Notes under the pieces: model-generated
Databases searched by the model: none
What the model saw: only the letters and a program-made list of their open reading frames with translations
Told to the model about the DNA's origin: nothing
Made by a program: the position numbers and the translations under genes
Part shown: positions 8,351 to 16,649 of the stretch, one piece after another
Position numbering within the stretch: the first letter of the stretch is position 1
Layout: the number at the start of each line of letters is the position of its first letter
Assembly (NCBI RefSeq): GCF_001570585.1
Contig: NZ_BBXF01000001.1
Location: forward strand, 1,109,691 to 1,173,690
Direction of reading: 5' to 3'
Source of the DNA: Herbidospora daliensis
GTDB taxonomy: Bacteria > Actinomycetota > Actinomycetes > Streptosporangiales > Streptosporangiaceae
Length of the DNA: 64,000 bases

Positions 8351-9379
8351 ATGCCAGCGAAAAGGCGGGTGACGATCGCCGTAATCGCCCAAGAGGCGGG
8401 TGTGTCGGTCCCCACGGTGTCCAAGGTCATCAACGGCCGCCCCGAAGTCGCGCCGGAGACCCGGCAGCGGGTGGAACGACTGCTGCACAAACACGGCTAC
8501 CAGCGCCGGGTCAGCCCCGGCGACGGCCCCGTGGGGCTCATCGACCTCGTGTTCGCCGAGATCGAGAGCCCCTGGGCCATGGAGATCGTGCGGGGCGCCG
8601 AGACGGCCGCCCGCGAGGCCGAGGCCAGCGTGGTCATCTCGGTCCTGCACACCCACGCCGGGCCGGGCCGCGACTGGCTGGAGCGCATCGCCGCCCGCCG
8701 CACCGACGGCGTCGTCGTGGTCGCCTCGCGCCTGTCGGCGGGTCTGCAGAACCAGCTGGCGGCCCGGTCGATGCCCTTCGTGGTGGTCGACCCCGAGGGC
8801 GAGCCGGCCGGTGGCGTCGCCTCCGTCGGCGCCACCAACTGGCACGGCGGCCTGGCCGCCACCCGGCACCTGCTGGAGCTCGGCCACCGCCGGATCGGGA
8901 TGATCGGCGGCCCGGCCGACATGTTGTGCAGCCGGGCCCGCATAGACGGCTACCGGGCCGCGCTGGAGACCGCCGGGGTGCCCGTCGAGCCGGGCCTGAT
9001 CCGCTACGGCAGCTTCCTCGCCGACGCCGGCCACGACCACGGTCATGCCCTGCTGTCGCTGCCTGACCGTCCGACGGCCATCTTCGCCGGCAGCGACATG
9101 CAGGCGTTCGGGGTCTTCGAGGCGGCCCGGCAGCGCGGGCTGCGCGTGCCCGAGGACCTCAGCGTGGTCGGCTTCGACGACCTGCCGCTGGCCCAGTCGG
9201 CGTGGCCGCCGCTCACCACGGTCCGCCAGCCGCTCCAGGACATGGCCGCGCTGGCCACCCGGATGGTGCTGGCGATGGGCCGCGGGGAACACCCCGAGGC
9301 CCGCCGGGTCGAGCTGGCCACCGACCTGGTGGTCCGCGAGAGCACGACGCCGATCACCCTTTCGTCGCCCCCGCAGTGA
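8351..9379 (+). CDS. LacI-family sugar-responsive transcriptional repressor
   Basis: The product has 342 residues. The N-terminal helix-turn-helix reads VTIAVIAQEAGVSVPTVSKV and the hinge-helix region follows. A periplasmic-binding-protein-like effector domain (about 65-335) contains the family signature VVGFDDLPLAQSAWPPLTTV near the end. Such proteins leave palindromic operators when a sugar binds. It is divergent from GH5-GH10-GH43 and next to a sugar importer, so a xylo- or gluco-oligosaccharide is the probable inducer. Candidate operators sit in its own upstream region and at three further promoters in this window. Its last 26 bp overlap the convergent permease gene. The effector is not determined. 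Confidence 0.93.
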   Translation: MPAKRRVTIAVIAQEAGVSVPTVSKVINGRPEVAPETRQRVERLLHKHGYQRRVSPGDGPVGLIDLVFAEIESPWAMEIVRGAETAAREAEASVVISVLHTHAGPGRDWLERIAARRTDGVVVVASRLSAGLQNQLAARSMPFVVVDPEGEPAGGVASVGATNWHGGLAATRHLLELGHRRIGMIGGPADMLCSRARIDGYRAALETAGVPVEPGLIRYGSFLADAGHDHGHALLSLPDRPTAIFAGSDMQAFGVFEAARQRGLRVPEDLSVVGFDDLPLAQSAWPPLTTVRQPLQDMAALATRMVLAMGRGEHPEARRVELATDLVVRESTTPITLSSPPQ

Positions 9380-10211
9380 GGCCGCCGATGAGCTGCCGCT
9401 CGGCGACCGCGTAGAAGGCCAGCGCCGGGATCATCGCCAAGACCACGTACGCGAGGATCTTGGCGGTGTCGGCCGAATACTGGCCGCTGAACTGCTGCAC
9501 GCCCACGGGGAGCGTCCACCACACCTTGTCGTTGAAGACCACCAGCGGCAGGAAGAAGTTGTTCCAGCTGTTGACGACGGCCAGCACCGACACCGTGGCC
9601 AGTGCGGGGCGGGCCATCGGCAGCAGGATCCGCCAGAAGAACCCGAACGGCGTGCAGCCGTCGAGGATGGCGGCCTCCTCCACCTCGTGCGGGATCGACC
9701 GGAAGAACGACCGCAGGATGATGATCGTCAGCGCCAGGCCGAAGGCGGCCTGGGGCAGGATCACCCCGAGCGGGTTGTTCAGCAGGCCGAAGAACCGCAG
9801 GATGATGAACAGCGGCAGGATCGCCACCGCGAACGGGAACATCAGCCCGGCCGCGAAGATGGTGAACAGCAGTTCCCGCCCCCGGAAGGCGAACCGGGCG
9901 AACACGAACGCCGCGAGCGCCGAGACCGCGACCGTGACCAGCGCCGTGCTGAGCGCGATCAGGGAACTGTTGAAGACCTGCCGCCAGAAGTCCGACGACG
10001 CCAGCACGTTCGTGTAGTTCTCAGGTACCCACGGCGCCGGCAGTCCGATCGGGTTGTTGGACAACTGCGGGTTGTCCTTGAAGCCGCCCAGAACGCCGTA
10101 CACGATCGGCACGATGACGAACACGCCGATGACGATGACGATCGTGTGCAGGGCGATCGGCCGGGCGATCCGCGCCGGCGTGGTCCGGCGTTCCCGCGCG
10201 TGGACGCTCAT
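9354..10211 (-). CDS. Carbohydrate ABC transporter permease, MalG type
   Basis: A 285-residue CUT1-family inner-membrane permease. The start at 10211 is preceded by GGAGGTGG and overlaps the upstream permease stop as ATGA, which indicates translational coupling. Six hydrophobic segments are visible, the first near residues 21-43. The EAA loop reads EEAAILDGCTPFGFFWRILL, the contact site for an ATPase subunit. No ATPase gene occurs in the locus, so a shared MsiK-type ATPase encoded elsewhere is probably used. The C-terminal QRQLIGGLTAGATKG is typical of MalG-like permeases. Its 3' end overlaps the convergent LacI gene by 26 bp. Confidence 0.93.
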   Translation of the reverse strand: MSVHARERRTTPARIARPIALHTIVIVIGVFVIVPIVYGVLGGFKDNPQLSNNPIGLPAPWVPENYTNVLASSDFWRQVFNSSLIALSTALVTVAVSALAAFVFARFAFRGRELLFTIFAAGLMFPFAVAILPLFIILRFFGLLNNPLGVILPQAAFGLALTIIILRSFFRSIPHEVEEAAILDGCTPFGFFWRILLPMARPALATVSVLAVVNSWNNFFLPLVVFNDKVWWTLPVGVQQFSGQYSADTAKILAYVVLAMIPALAFYAVAERQLIGGLTAGATKG

Positions 10212-11209
10212 CGGCGGCCACCTCCCATGGTCGTGGTGGCCCCGTCGAGGTCGCGCTTGAGCACGAACCGCTGGTAGCCGATGGCGAAGACCAGGCTGAG
10301 CAGGAACATCACCACGCTGATCGCGCTGGCGTAACCGACCTGGAAGCGGTTGAAGCCGATGTCGTACATCGTCACGCCGAGCGTCTCCGACGCGTGCACG
10401 GGACCGCCCCCTGTCAGCACGTACACCAGGTCGAAGAGCTGGATGGTGCCGATCACCGACAGGAAGATCGTGATCCGGATCGTCGGGCCGAGCAGCGGCA
10501 GCGTCACATAGCGGAACACGTGCCACGGGCCGCAGCCGTCGATCTGGGCCGCCTCGGTGAGCTCCTTGGGGATGCTCTGCCGGCCGGCCAGGTATAGGAT
10601 CACGTAGAACCCGAAGTACTTCCAGGTGATGACCACGAACAGCGAGAACATGACCGTGTCGGGCTCGGACAGGAAGCTGGACGACCCGAGTCCGAGGAAG
10701 CCGAGGACCTCGTTGGCCAGCCCGCGCTCCGGCGAGAGCAGCATGCTGAACAGCACGGCCGCGATGACCTCGCTGAGCACGTACGGCGCGAAGAACAGCA
10801 GCCGGTAGACGGCCCGCAGGCGCATCTTCTGGTTCAGCAGCAGCGCGATCGCCAGGGACAGCGGCAGCTGCACCACCAGCGACAACACGATCAGGAGAGC
10901 ACCGCGCCGCAGGTCGCCGAGGAAGATCTCGTTGTCCAGCAGCCGGGTGAAGTTGTCCAGCCCGACGAAGTTCGTCGGCAGCAGGCCGAAGCCGTTCCAC
11001 TTGAAGACGCTGGAGTACATCGCCAGCAGGATCGGCGCCAGCACCAGCAGCGAGAACAGGATGACGCCGGGCAGAAGGAACAGGATGATGGTGATCCGCT
11101 TCCGCGCCTTGCCCTGGTTCTTGGGGGCCCGGGGCTGCGTCGGGGGGATCAATCGTCGCGGGACCGGAGAGGCCGTGACGGCGCTCTCCGGTCCTTTTGT
11201 CGTCTTCAC
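10208..11209 (-). CDS. Carbohydrate ABC transporter permease, MalF type
   Basis: A 333-residue inner-membrane permease of the CUT1 family. A basic N-terminal tail of about 37 residues precedes the first membrane helix (IILFLLPGVILFSLLVLAP). The remaining helices and the EAA loop EAAQIDGCGPWHVFRYVTLP follow in the usual order. It pairs with the MalG-type permease, to which it is coupled by a 4-bp overlap, and starts 7 nt after the binding-protein gene. The three genes form one leftward transcript. Sugar specificity cannot be read from permeases; the surrounding GH5, GH10 and GH43 genes point to xylan- or glucan-derived oligosaccharides. Confidence 0.93.
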   Translation of the reverse strand: MKTTKGPESAVTASPVPRRLIPPTQPRAPKNQGKARKRITIILFLLPGVILFSLLVLAPILLAMYSSVFKWNGFGLLPTNFVGLDNFTRLLDNEIFLGDLRRGALLIVLSLVVQLPLSLAIALLLNQKMRLRAVYRLLFFAPYVLSEVIAAVLFSMLLSPERGLANEVLGFLGLGSSSFLSEPDTVMFSLFVVITWKYFGFYVILYLAGRQSIPKELTEAAQIDGCGPWHVFRYVTLPLLGPTIRITIFLSVIGTIQLFDLVYVLTGGGPVHASETLGVTMYDIGFNRFQVGYASAISVVMFLLSLVFAIGYQRFVLKRDLDGATTTMGGGRR

Positions 11210-11216
11210 GCCGCGA

Positions 11217-12512
11217 CTACTCCGCCTGTGCGGTCTCGGTGATGGCCTTGACCACTTCTTCCGGCGACTTGGTCCCGGCGATCAGCTCGGCCACGCTGTC
11301 GTTGACCTGCGCGCCGACAGCCGGCGGGTAGGCCTGGTCGAGGTAGAGCTGGAAGCCGGTCGCCTTGGCCAGGACGTCCACGACCATCTTGCCGCGCGGG
11401 TCGGTGACGGCGTCCTCGGTGCCCTTGACGACGGGCAGGAGGGAGCCGGTGGCGATCTCCTTGCGGGCGTTCTCCGCCGACAGGATGAACTTCAGGAAGT
11501 CGGTGGCCTCCTTGGGGGCGTCCGCGCCGACCGCGAAGCCGCCGCCGCCGCCGAGCGCCTCGGTGGCCGCGCCCTTGCCGCCCTCGACCGAGGGGAAGGG
11601 GAAGAAGCCGAGCGCCTCGCCGAGGTCGCCGGCGGTGTCCTTCTGGACGGTCGGGGCCCACTGGCCCATCAGCTCCATGGCGGCCTTGCCGCCGCCCATC
11701 GCGGCGGCCTGGCCGTCGGGGGTGTCGTAGGGGGCGCCCAGGAAGCCGTTCTGGAACGGCTTGAGGTCGGCCAGTTCCTTGAGCTTCTGGCCCGCGGCGA
11801 CGAAGTCGGGGTTCTCGAACGACTTCGCGGTCGCCGCCTCCTGGAGCGCGGGCAGACCGGCGATCCGCATCGCGAGGTAGGTCCAGTAGTAGTGACCGGG
11901 CCACTTGGCCTTGCCGGCCAGCGCGATCGGGGTGATGTTGGCGGCCTTCAGCTTGTTGACCGCGTCGATGAACTCGGTCCACGTCGCGGGCGGCTGCTCG
12001 ATGCCGGCCTTCTTGAAGAGGTCCTTGTTGTACCAGAAGCCGACCATGCCGATGTCGTAGGGGACACCGTAGGTCTTGCCGCCTAACTGGTACGCCGCCA
12101 GGGCGGCCGGGTTGAAGGTGCCCTGCCAGTCGGCGATGTCGGCGGTGATGTCCTTCGCGATGCCGCCGTCGGCCTGCTGCTGGAGCACGCCGCCGCCCCA
12201 GGTCTGGTAGATGTCCGGTCCCTCGCCCGACTGGGCGACCGTGGTCATCTTGGCCTTGAAAGCTTCGTTCTCCAACGGGTTGATGTTAATCGTCACGTTG
12301 GGGTGGGCGGCCATGTACTCCTTGGCCATCGCGTCCCAGACCGGCAGCATGGGCTCGATGTTCTGGATGTGCCACCAGTCGATGACGACCTTCTCCTGCG
12401 CCGCCTGGCTTCCGCCTCCGGTGGCGGGCGCCTCCTCGCCTCCGGTTGAACAGCCAGCCAGCAGCAGTGCGGCGGCAGCCGCCGTCACCACTGCGCGTCG
12501 TGTCAGCGACAT
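11217..12512 (-). CDS. Sugar ABC transporter substrate-binding lipoprotein
   Basis: A 431-residue extracellular solute-binding protein (family 1). I chose ATG at 12512, preceded by GGAAGGAA; the longer frame to 12620 runs through the promoter and operators. The signal peptide carries a lipobox LLAGC with Cys21 as the lipidated residue. A segment WWHIQNIEPMLPVWDAMAKE opens the mature domain, which is typical for oligosaccharide-binding members. The protein would deliver oligosaccharides on the outer face of the membrane to the two permeases that follow. Predicted promoter and two LacI-type dyads lie directly upstream. Ligand unknown. Confidence 0.93.
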   Translation of the reverse strand: MSLTRRAVVTAAAAALLLAGCSTGGEEAPATGGGSQAAQEKVVIDWWHIQNIEPMLPVWDAMAKEYMAAHPNVTININPLENEAFKAKMTTVAQSGEGPDIYQTWGGGVLQQQADGGIAKDITADIADWQGTFNPAALAAYQLGGKTYGVPYDIGMVGFWYNKDLFKKAGIEQPPATWTEFIDAVNKLKAANITPIALAGKAKWPGHYYWTYLAMRIAGLPALQEAATAKSFENPDFVAAGQKLKELADLKPFQNGFLGAPYDTPDGQAAAMGGGKAAMELMGQWAPTVQKDTAGDLGEALGFFPFPSVEGGKGAATEALGGGGGFAVGADAPKEATDFLKFILSAENARKEIATGSLLPVVKGTEDAVTDPRGKMVVDVLAKATGFQLYLDQAYPPAVGAQVNDSVAELIAGTKSPEEVVKAITETAQAE

Positions 12513-12548
12513 ATCGGTGGTTCCTTCCGTCCCGGGAATGGACTCCAA

Positions 12549-12578
12549 GAAACTTTCGATGAAATTCCGATAGTTTCC
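12549..12578 (-). promoter_or_regulatory. LacI-type operators before the sugar-binding protein gene
   Basis: GAAACTTTC (12549-12557) is a 9-bp dyad. On the opposite strand 12565-12578 reads GGAAACTATCGGAA, one more copy with a single change. Both lie between the predicted start of transcription and the ribosome binding site. Confidence 0.55.
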
Positions 12579-12591
12579 CTTGATGGCAGGG

Positions 12592-12620
12592 AGGTTACAT
12601 CGCGTTTTCCATGGGATCAA
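12592..12620 (-). promoter_or_regulatory. Predicted sigma70-like promoter of the sugar ABC operon
   Basis: On the minus strand TTGATC (12620-12615) and TAACCT (12597-12592) are 17 nt apart, so transcription would start near 12585, just before the two dyads. Confidence 0.5.
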
Positions 12621-12741
12621 CGGCCGTTGTGGAGCTGTTACTCGGCCCTTGCCGCTAGGGTTCTGCCGTGGTCCGGGCGGAGATCACGTGAAATCGCGTG
12701 CGATCCCCCATCAAGTGCGGATTTGGCAGTGAGGTTGACGG

Positions 12742-14550
12742 GTGCCCGGATGGAAGACGGCGGTGAGCCTGATCGCGGCTTCCGTCACGCTCATGGGACT
12801 TTCAGCGCCCGCGTCCGCACGGGCGCGCGCGGACATGGAGGAGCGTCCCTGCCCCGTCGCCGTGCCCGAGGGCACCACGTGCGGCTACCTGCTGGTACCC
12901 GAGCGGCGCGACGCCTACCAGAGCGACACGATCAAGGTCGGCTACGCCATCAGGAAGGCGGCCAGCCCGGTCGGCGAACCGGTCGTCTTCATGAGCGGCG
13001 GCCCGGGTTCGGCGTCGATCCCGCTGACCGAGCTGATCACCTCGATCGCGCCCGACCGCGACGTCGTGGTCATCGAGCAGCGCGGCGGGCGATGGTCCGA
13101 ACCGCGCCTCGAATGCCCTGAGATCGTCGACGGCGTCCTGAAGGACCTCGCGCCGCCCACCGCCGTCACGGCCGACCCCAGCCCCAGCCCTCCGCCGGTC
13201 ACGATGCCGATCACGGCCACGCCCGCGCCCGCCCCCAACGGGGCGATGGGGCTGGCGGCCCGCACCTGCAAGGCGCGGCTCAACGTCGACCTCCGGGGCT
13301 ACCGCACCCAGGAGATCGCCGCCGACGTGGTCGAGCTGCGCCGCTCGCTCGGCTACGACAAGTGGACCCTGTTCGGCGTCAGCTACTCCACCCGCGCGAT
13401 GCTGCTGGCCGCCGCGATGGACCCCGACGGCGCCAAGTCGCTCGTGCTCGACTCCTACCTGCCCGAGCGCTCCCCGTGGTACGACCAGGCGATGGGCGCC
13501 CTGCGGAGCACCCTCGACCGCCTCGGCGTGACCGACCGGTTCGACCGCGCGGTCGAGAACATCAACGCCGCCCCGGTCACCCTCGCCACCCGCGACCCGC
13601 TCACCCTCAGCCGCGTCATGGTCCGGCTCACCGGCGACGACGTCGCCACCCTGCTGGCCGAGTCGTTCGCCGACCCCGAGGCGCTGCCGATCCTGCCGGC
13701 GCTGGTCGACGGCCTGGCCGGCGGGCACACCGACCTGCTCCAGCCGCTCGTCGACGCCGCGGGCGGCGCGCTGACCAGCCACGAGTGGGGTCTCTACTAC
13801 GCCGTCCAGTGCCAGGACGAGGCGCCCGCCAACACCTTCGCCGACCGCCGGCTGTTCACCGCCGACAACGACGCGACGGTGTGCTCGGAGTGGCGGCTGC
13901 CCCCCTCGGGCGAGGAGGGCGCGATCACCCAGGCGCCGGTGCTGATCCTGGCCGGCCAGTACGACCCCACCACCCCCTCGGGGGCGGCGAGCCAGGCGAC
14001 CGAGAACCTGCCGGGCGCGCGGTTCGAGGAGTTCGCCGGCGTCGGCCACGGGGTGTTCCTGGCCAGCGAGTGCGGCCGCCGGACGATCAGCGCGTTCCTG
14101 GCCGACCCGGCCGCGCCGGCGCCCTGCGACCCGGCGGTCTCCCCCCGGGCGATGGTCGACCCGGGCTCGGTGCACTTCACCGGGGCCGCCTACACGGCCG
14201 TCGGGGCGCCGTGGGTGCTGGCGCCGCTCGGCGCGTTCGCGCTGCTGTCGCTCCTCCAGGTCGTCGGCGGCGCGCTCACGGTGCGCCGCGACGGGCTGCT
14301 GACCCTGCTGGCCGGGATCGCGGGTGTGCTCTTCTGCGCTGTCGCGGCCTGGAGCGTGTTGTCGGTCGACGACGAGGTGGCCTTCGCGGTCGGCATTCCG
14401 CCGATCATCTTCTGGACGAGTCCCCTGGCGGTCGTGTCGGCCGGCCTGTCGGTCGTGGCGGCGTTCCGGGAGCGTGCGCCGGGGGTGCTCATCCTGCCCG
14501 CGGCCACCGGTCTGGTGTTCGCCGCGTGGCTCGTCGGATGGGTTCTCTGA
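12742..14550 (+). CDS. Membrane-anchored TAP-like alpha/beta hydrolase (S33 family)
   Basis: The product has 602 residues from GTG, with GAGG 7 nt upstream. A signal peptide (about 1-28) precedes an extracellular alpha/beta-hydrolase domain with FMSGGPGSAS (oxyanion loop), Ser214 in FGVSYSTR, Asp408 in GQYDPTTP and His436 in GVGHGVF. A proline-rich insert (about 145-170) interrupts the domain. About four hydrophobic segments (480-600) anchor the C-terminus. Tripeptidyl aminopeptidase-like enzymes of this type release N-terminal peptides or cleave esters outside the cell. The membrane tail is longer than in the usual secreted forms. The gene is divergent from the ABC operon and no partner is evident. 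Confidence 0.87.
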   Translation: MPGWKTAVSLIAASVTLMGLSAPASARARADMEERPCPVAVPEGTTCGYLLVPERRDAYQSDTIKVGYAIRKAASPVGEPVVFMSGGPGSASIPLTELITSIAPDRDVVVIEQRGGRWSEPRLECPEIVDGVLKDLAPPTAVTADPSPSPPPVTMPITATPAPAPNGAMGLAARTCKARLNVDLRGYRTQEIAADVVELRRSLGYDKWTLFGVSYSTRAMLLAAAMDPDGAKSLVLDSYLPERSPWYDQAMGALRSTLDRLGVTDRFDRAVENINAAPVTLATRDPLTLSRVMVRLTGDDVATLLAESFADPEALPILPALVDGLAGGHTDLLQPLVDAAGGALTSHEWGLYYAVQCQDEAPANTFADRRLFTADNDATVCSEWRLPPSGEEGAITQAPVLILAGQYDPTTPSGAASQATENLPGARFEEFAGVGHGVFLASECGRRTISAFLADPAAPAPCDPAVSPRAMVDPGSVHFTGAAYTAVGAPWVLAPLGAFALLSLLQVVGGALTVRRDGLLTLLAGIAGVLFCAVAAWSVLSVDDEVAFAVGIPPIIFWTSPLAVVSAGLSVVAAFRERAPGVLILPAATGLVFAAWLVGWVL

Positions 14551-14570
14551 CTCTTTTCCGACTCACGGCG

Positions 14571-14600
14571 TTGACGAGCGCCGTGTGCAGCCTTTACGTT
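14571..14600 (+). promoter_or_regulatory. Predicted sigma70-like promoter of the oxidoreductase operon
   Basis: TTGACG (14571-14576) and TACGTT (14595-14600) are separated by 18 nt, predicting transcription from about 14607, with the LacI-type dyads 25-50 nt downstream. Confidence 0.5.
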
Positions 14601-14630
14601 ACCCGCAACGAAAAGTCTCGGTAATCTTTT

Positions 14631-14655
14631 GAAACTTTCGGAAACCGGGTTTCCG
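14631..14655 (+). promoter_or_regulatory. LacI-type dyads before the oxidoreductase operon
   Basis: GAAACTTTC (14631-14639) is identical to the dyad at 12549-12557. It abuts a perfect 17-bp palindrome, CGGAAACCGGGTTTCCG (14639-14655). The shared motif argues for the same repressor acting here. Confidence 0.6.
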
Positions 14656-14724
14656 CACGTCTCGACGTCGTCCGGACGGAACCCCGGCCCCGAACGCTCA
14701 CGACGCTCGTCGTGAGGAGAGACG

Positions 14725-14764
14725 CCCGGGCGGGCGCCCCTGGGAGCGTGGGCGCCCGCCCGGG
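14725..14764 (+). promoter_or_regulatory. Perfect 15-bp hairpin in the leader before the oxidoreductase gene
   Basis: Arms cccgggcgggcgccc (14725-14739) and its exact complement (14750-14764) flank a 10-nt loop. The hairpin ends 23 nt before the ATG at 14788 and just upstream of the ribosome binding site. A second dyad, CTCACGACG/CGTCGTGAG (14697-14716), precedes it. It could be an attenuator; no T-tract follows. Confidence 0.6.
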
Positions 14765-14787
14765 TCACAACTGGAAAGGACGGCCGG

Positions 14788-15822
14788 ATGATCCGGGTCG
14801 CCGTCGTCGGGACCGGCGGGATCGCCGGCGCATGCCATCTTCCGGCGCTGCGGGCCGAGGCCCATCGCGCCGAGGTGGTCGCGGTCGCCGACGTGGACCT
14901 GGGCCGGGCCTGGCGGTTCGCCCGCGAGCACGGCGTGCCCCGCGCCTACTCGTCGTTGTCGGAGCTGCTCCAGCGCGAGCGCCCCGACCTGGTGCACCTG
15001 TGCACGCCGCCGGGGATGCACGCCGTCCAGGCGATCGAATGCCTCAAATCAGGCGCCTGGGTGTGGATCGAGAAGCCCGCGTGCCGTTCGCTCGCGGAGT
15101 GGGACGCCATCACCGCCGCCGAGGGGCCCGGCTACGCCTCCGTGGTCTCCCAGCACCGCTTCGGCTCCGGCGCGATCCACCTGAAGGAGATCGCGCCCCT
15201 GCTGGGCCGCCCGCTGGTCGCCCAGTGCGTGACGACCTGGTTCCGCGACCACGACTACTTCACGGTCCCGTGGCGGGGCCGGTTCCGGACCGAGGGCGGC
15301 GGCCCGACGGTCGGCCACGCGATCCACCAGATCGACGTCATGCTCTCGATCCTGGGCGACTGGGCCGAGGTGAGCGCGACGACCGCGACCCTCGACCGCG
15401 ACGTCGAGTACGAGGACGTCGCCATGGCCACGGTCCGTTTCACCACCGGCGCGCTGGGCTCCGTCGTGACGAGCCTGCTGTCCCGCCGCGAGGAGAGCTA
15501 CCTGCGCTTCGACTTCACCGACGCGACCGTGGAACTCCGCCACCTGTACGGCTACCGCAACGAGGACTGGACCGCCACGACCGACCTGTGGCAGCCCCCC
15601 GACGACCGCCCCAGCTCCCACGAGGCCCAGCTGAGCGTGCTCCTCGACGCCTTCCAGAAGGACGAGCGCCCGCCGATGAGCGCCCGCCAGGGCCGCCAGG
15701 CCCTGGAACTGGCGACCGGCATCTACGCCTCGGCCCACCGCCGGCGTCCGGTCGCCCGCGCCGAACTGACCCCCGACGACCCCTTCTACCACCGGCTGGA
15801 CGGCGGTGCATGGACGAGCTGA
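14788..15822 (+). CDS. Gfo/Idh/MocA-family NAD(P)-dependent sugar oxidoreductase
   Basis: A 344-residue protein. AAAGGA lies 7 nt before the ATG. The Rossmann fold starts with VAVVGTGGIAGACHLPAL, and the EKPACRSLAEW motif gives the lysine normally found in the EKP catalytic/cofactor signature. The C-terminal half is the usual alpha/beta substrate domain with a GHAIHQIDVMLS helix, where His and Asp often help catalysis. These enzymes oxidise or epimerise sugar or inositol alcohols. It begins an operon with a PmoA-like protein and a cupin, with nested starts, under a promoter carrying the LacI-type dyads. This suggests work on a sugar released by the locus enzymes; substrate unknown. Confidence 0.9.
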   Translation: MIRVAVVGTGGIAGACHLPALRAEAHRAEVVAVADVDLGRAWRFAREHGVPRAYSSLSELLQRERPDLVHLCTPPGMHAVQAIECLKSGAWVWIEKPACRSLAEWDAITAAEGPGYASVVSQHRFGSGAIHLKEIAPLLGRPLVAQCVTTWFRDHDYFTVPWRGRFRTEGGGPTVGHAIHQIDVMLSILGDWAEVSATTATLDRDVEYEDVAMATVRFTTGALGSVVTSLLSRREESYLRFDFTDATVELRHLYGYRNEDWTATTDLWQPPDDRPSSHEAQLSVLLDAFQKDERPPMSARQGRQALELATGIYASAHRRRPVARAELTPDDPFYHRLDGGAWTS

Positions 15823-16649
15823 TCTACGACGAACGCGGCGTGGAGATCCTGCGCTACGTCTACGACGACCGCGACGCCGACGTCTTCGAGTCGCCCAAGC
15901 CCTACTTCCACCCGATCAGGACGCTCGACGGCGATCTGGTAAGCGCCTTCCGGCCACATGACCACCGGTGGCACAAGGGCCTGGCCATGACGGTCTCCGA
16001 CCTGTCGGGGCAGAACTTCTGGGGCGGCGGCACCTACGTCCGCGAGAAGGCGGGCTACGTCGACCTGCCCAACACGGGCACGATCCGGCACGAGGGCTTC
16101 GAGCGGCCGGGCGTCCAGCGGCTCAGCTGGCACACCCGCGACGGCGAGCACTGGATCGACGAGCTGCGCGAGTTCCGGGTGACCGACGTCGAGGACGACT
16201 CGTGGGCGCTGGAGTTCGCCACGACGCTCCGCAACGTCAGGGGGGCCGGCCTGGTGTTCGGCAGCCCGACGACCAACGGCCGCCCGATGGCGGGCTACAG
16301 CGGCCTGTTCTGGCGCGGCCCGCGCTCCTTCGAGCACGGTGACGTGCTCGCCGAGACCGGTGAGGGGCCCGCGATGATGGGCCGCACCTCCCGGTGGCTG
16401 GCCTACGCCGGCCGTCACGACGGCGTCGACCGGTCGTCCACGCTGCTCTTCCAGTCCCCCGTCCCGGTGACGTGGTTCGTGCGGACCACTCCGTTCGCGG
16501 CGGTCAACCCCTCGATCGCGTTCACGGAGATTGTTAACCTGCCGCCTGGAGAGAGCATGCGGCTTGGCTACCGCGTCGTCGTCTGCTCGGGGGCCTGGGA
16601 TCGGTCCCGGCTGGTCGCGTACGTGAAGGAGCACGCATGTTCGGCATAG
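15810..16649 (+). CDS. PmoA-family (DUF6807) protein
   Basis: A 279-residue protein. I chose ATG at 15810, which overlaps the preceding gene by 13 bp; the longer open frame upstream is a shadow of that gene. It has YFHPIRTLDG and FRPHDHRWHKGLAM near the N-terminus, and HxxHxWHKG-like signatures are characteristic of the family. It is a beta-rich fold often found beside Gfo/Idh oxidoreductases in sugar utilisation loci. The name comes from a link to methane monooxygenase operons and does not indicate that reaction. No signal peptide. The role is probably in carbohydrate metabolism together with its overlapping neighbours, but no enzymatic function is established that I know of. Confidence 0.85.
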   Translation: MDELIYDERGVEILRYVYDDRDADVFESPKPYFHPIRTLDGDLVSAFRPHDHRWHKGLAMTVSDLSGQNFWGGGTYVREKAGYVDLPNTGTIRHEGFERPGVQRLSWHTRDGEHWIDELREFRVTDVEDDSWALEFATTLRNVRGAGLVFGSPTTNGRPMAGYSGLFWRGPRSFEHGDVLAETGEGPAMMGRTSRWLAYAGRHDGVDRSSTLLFQSPVPVTWFVRTTPFAAVNPSIAFTEIVNLPPGESMRLGYRVVVCSGAWDRSRLVAYVKEHACSA

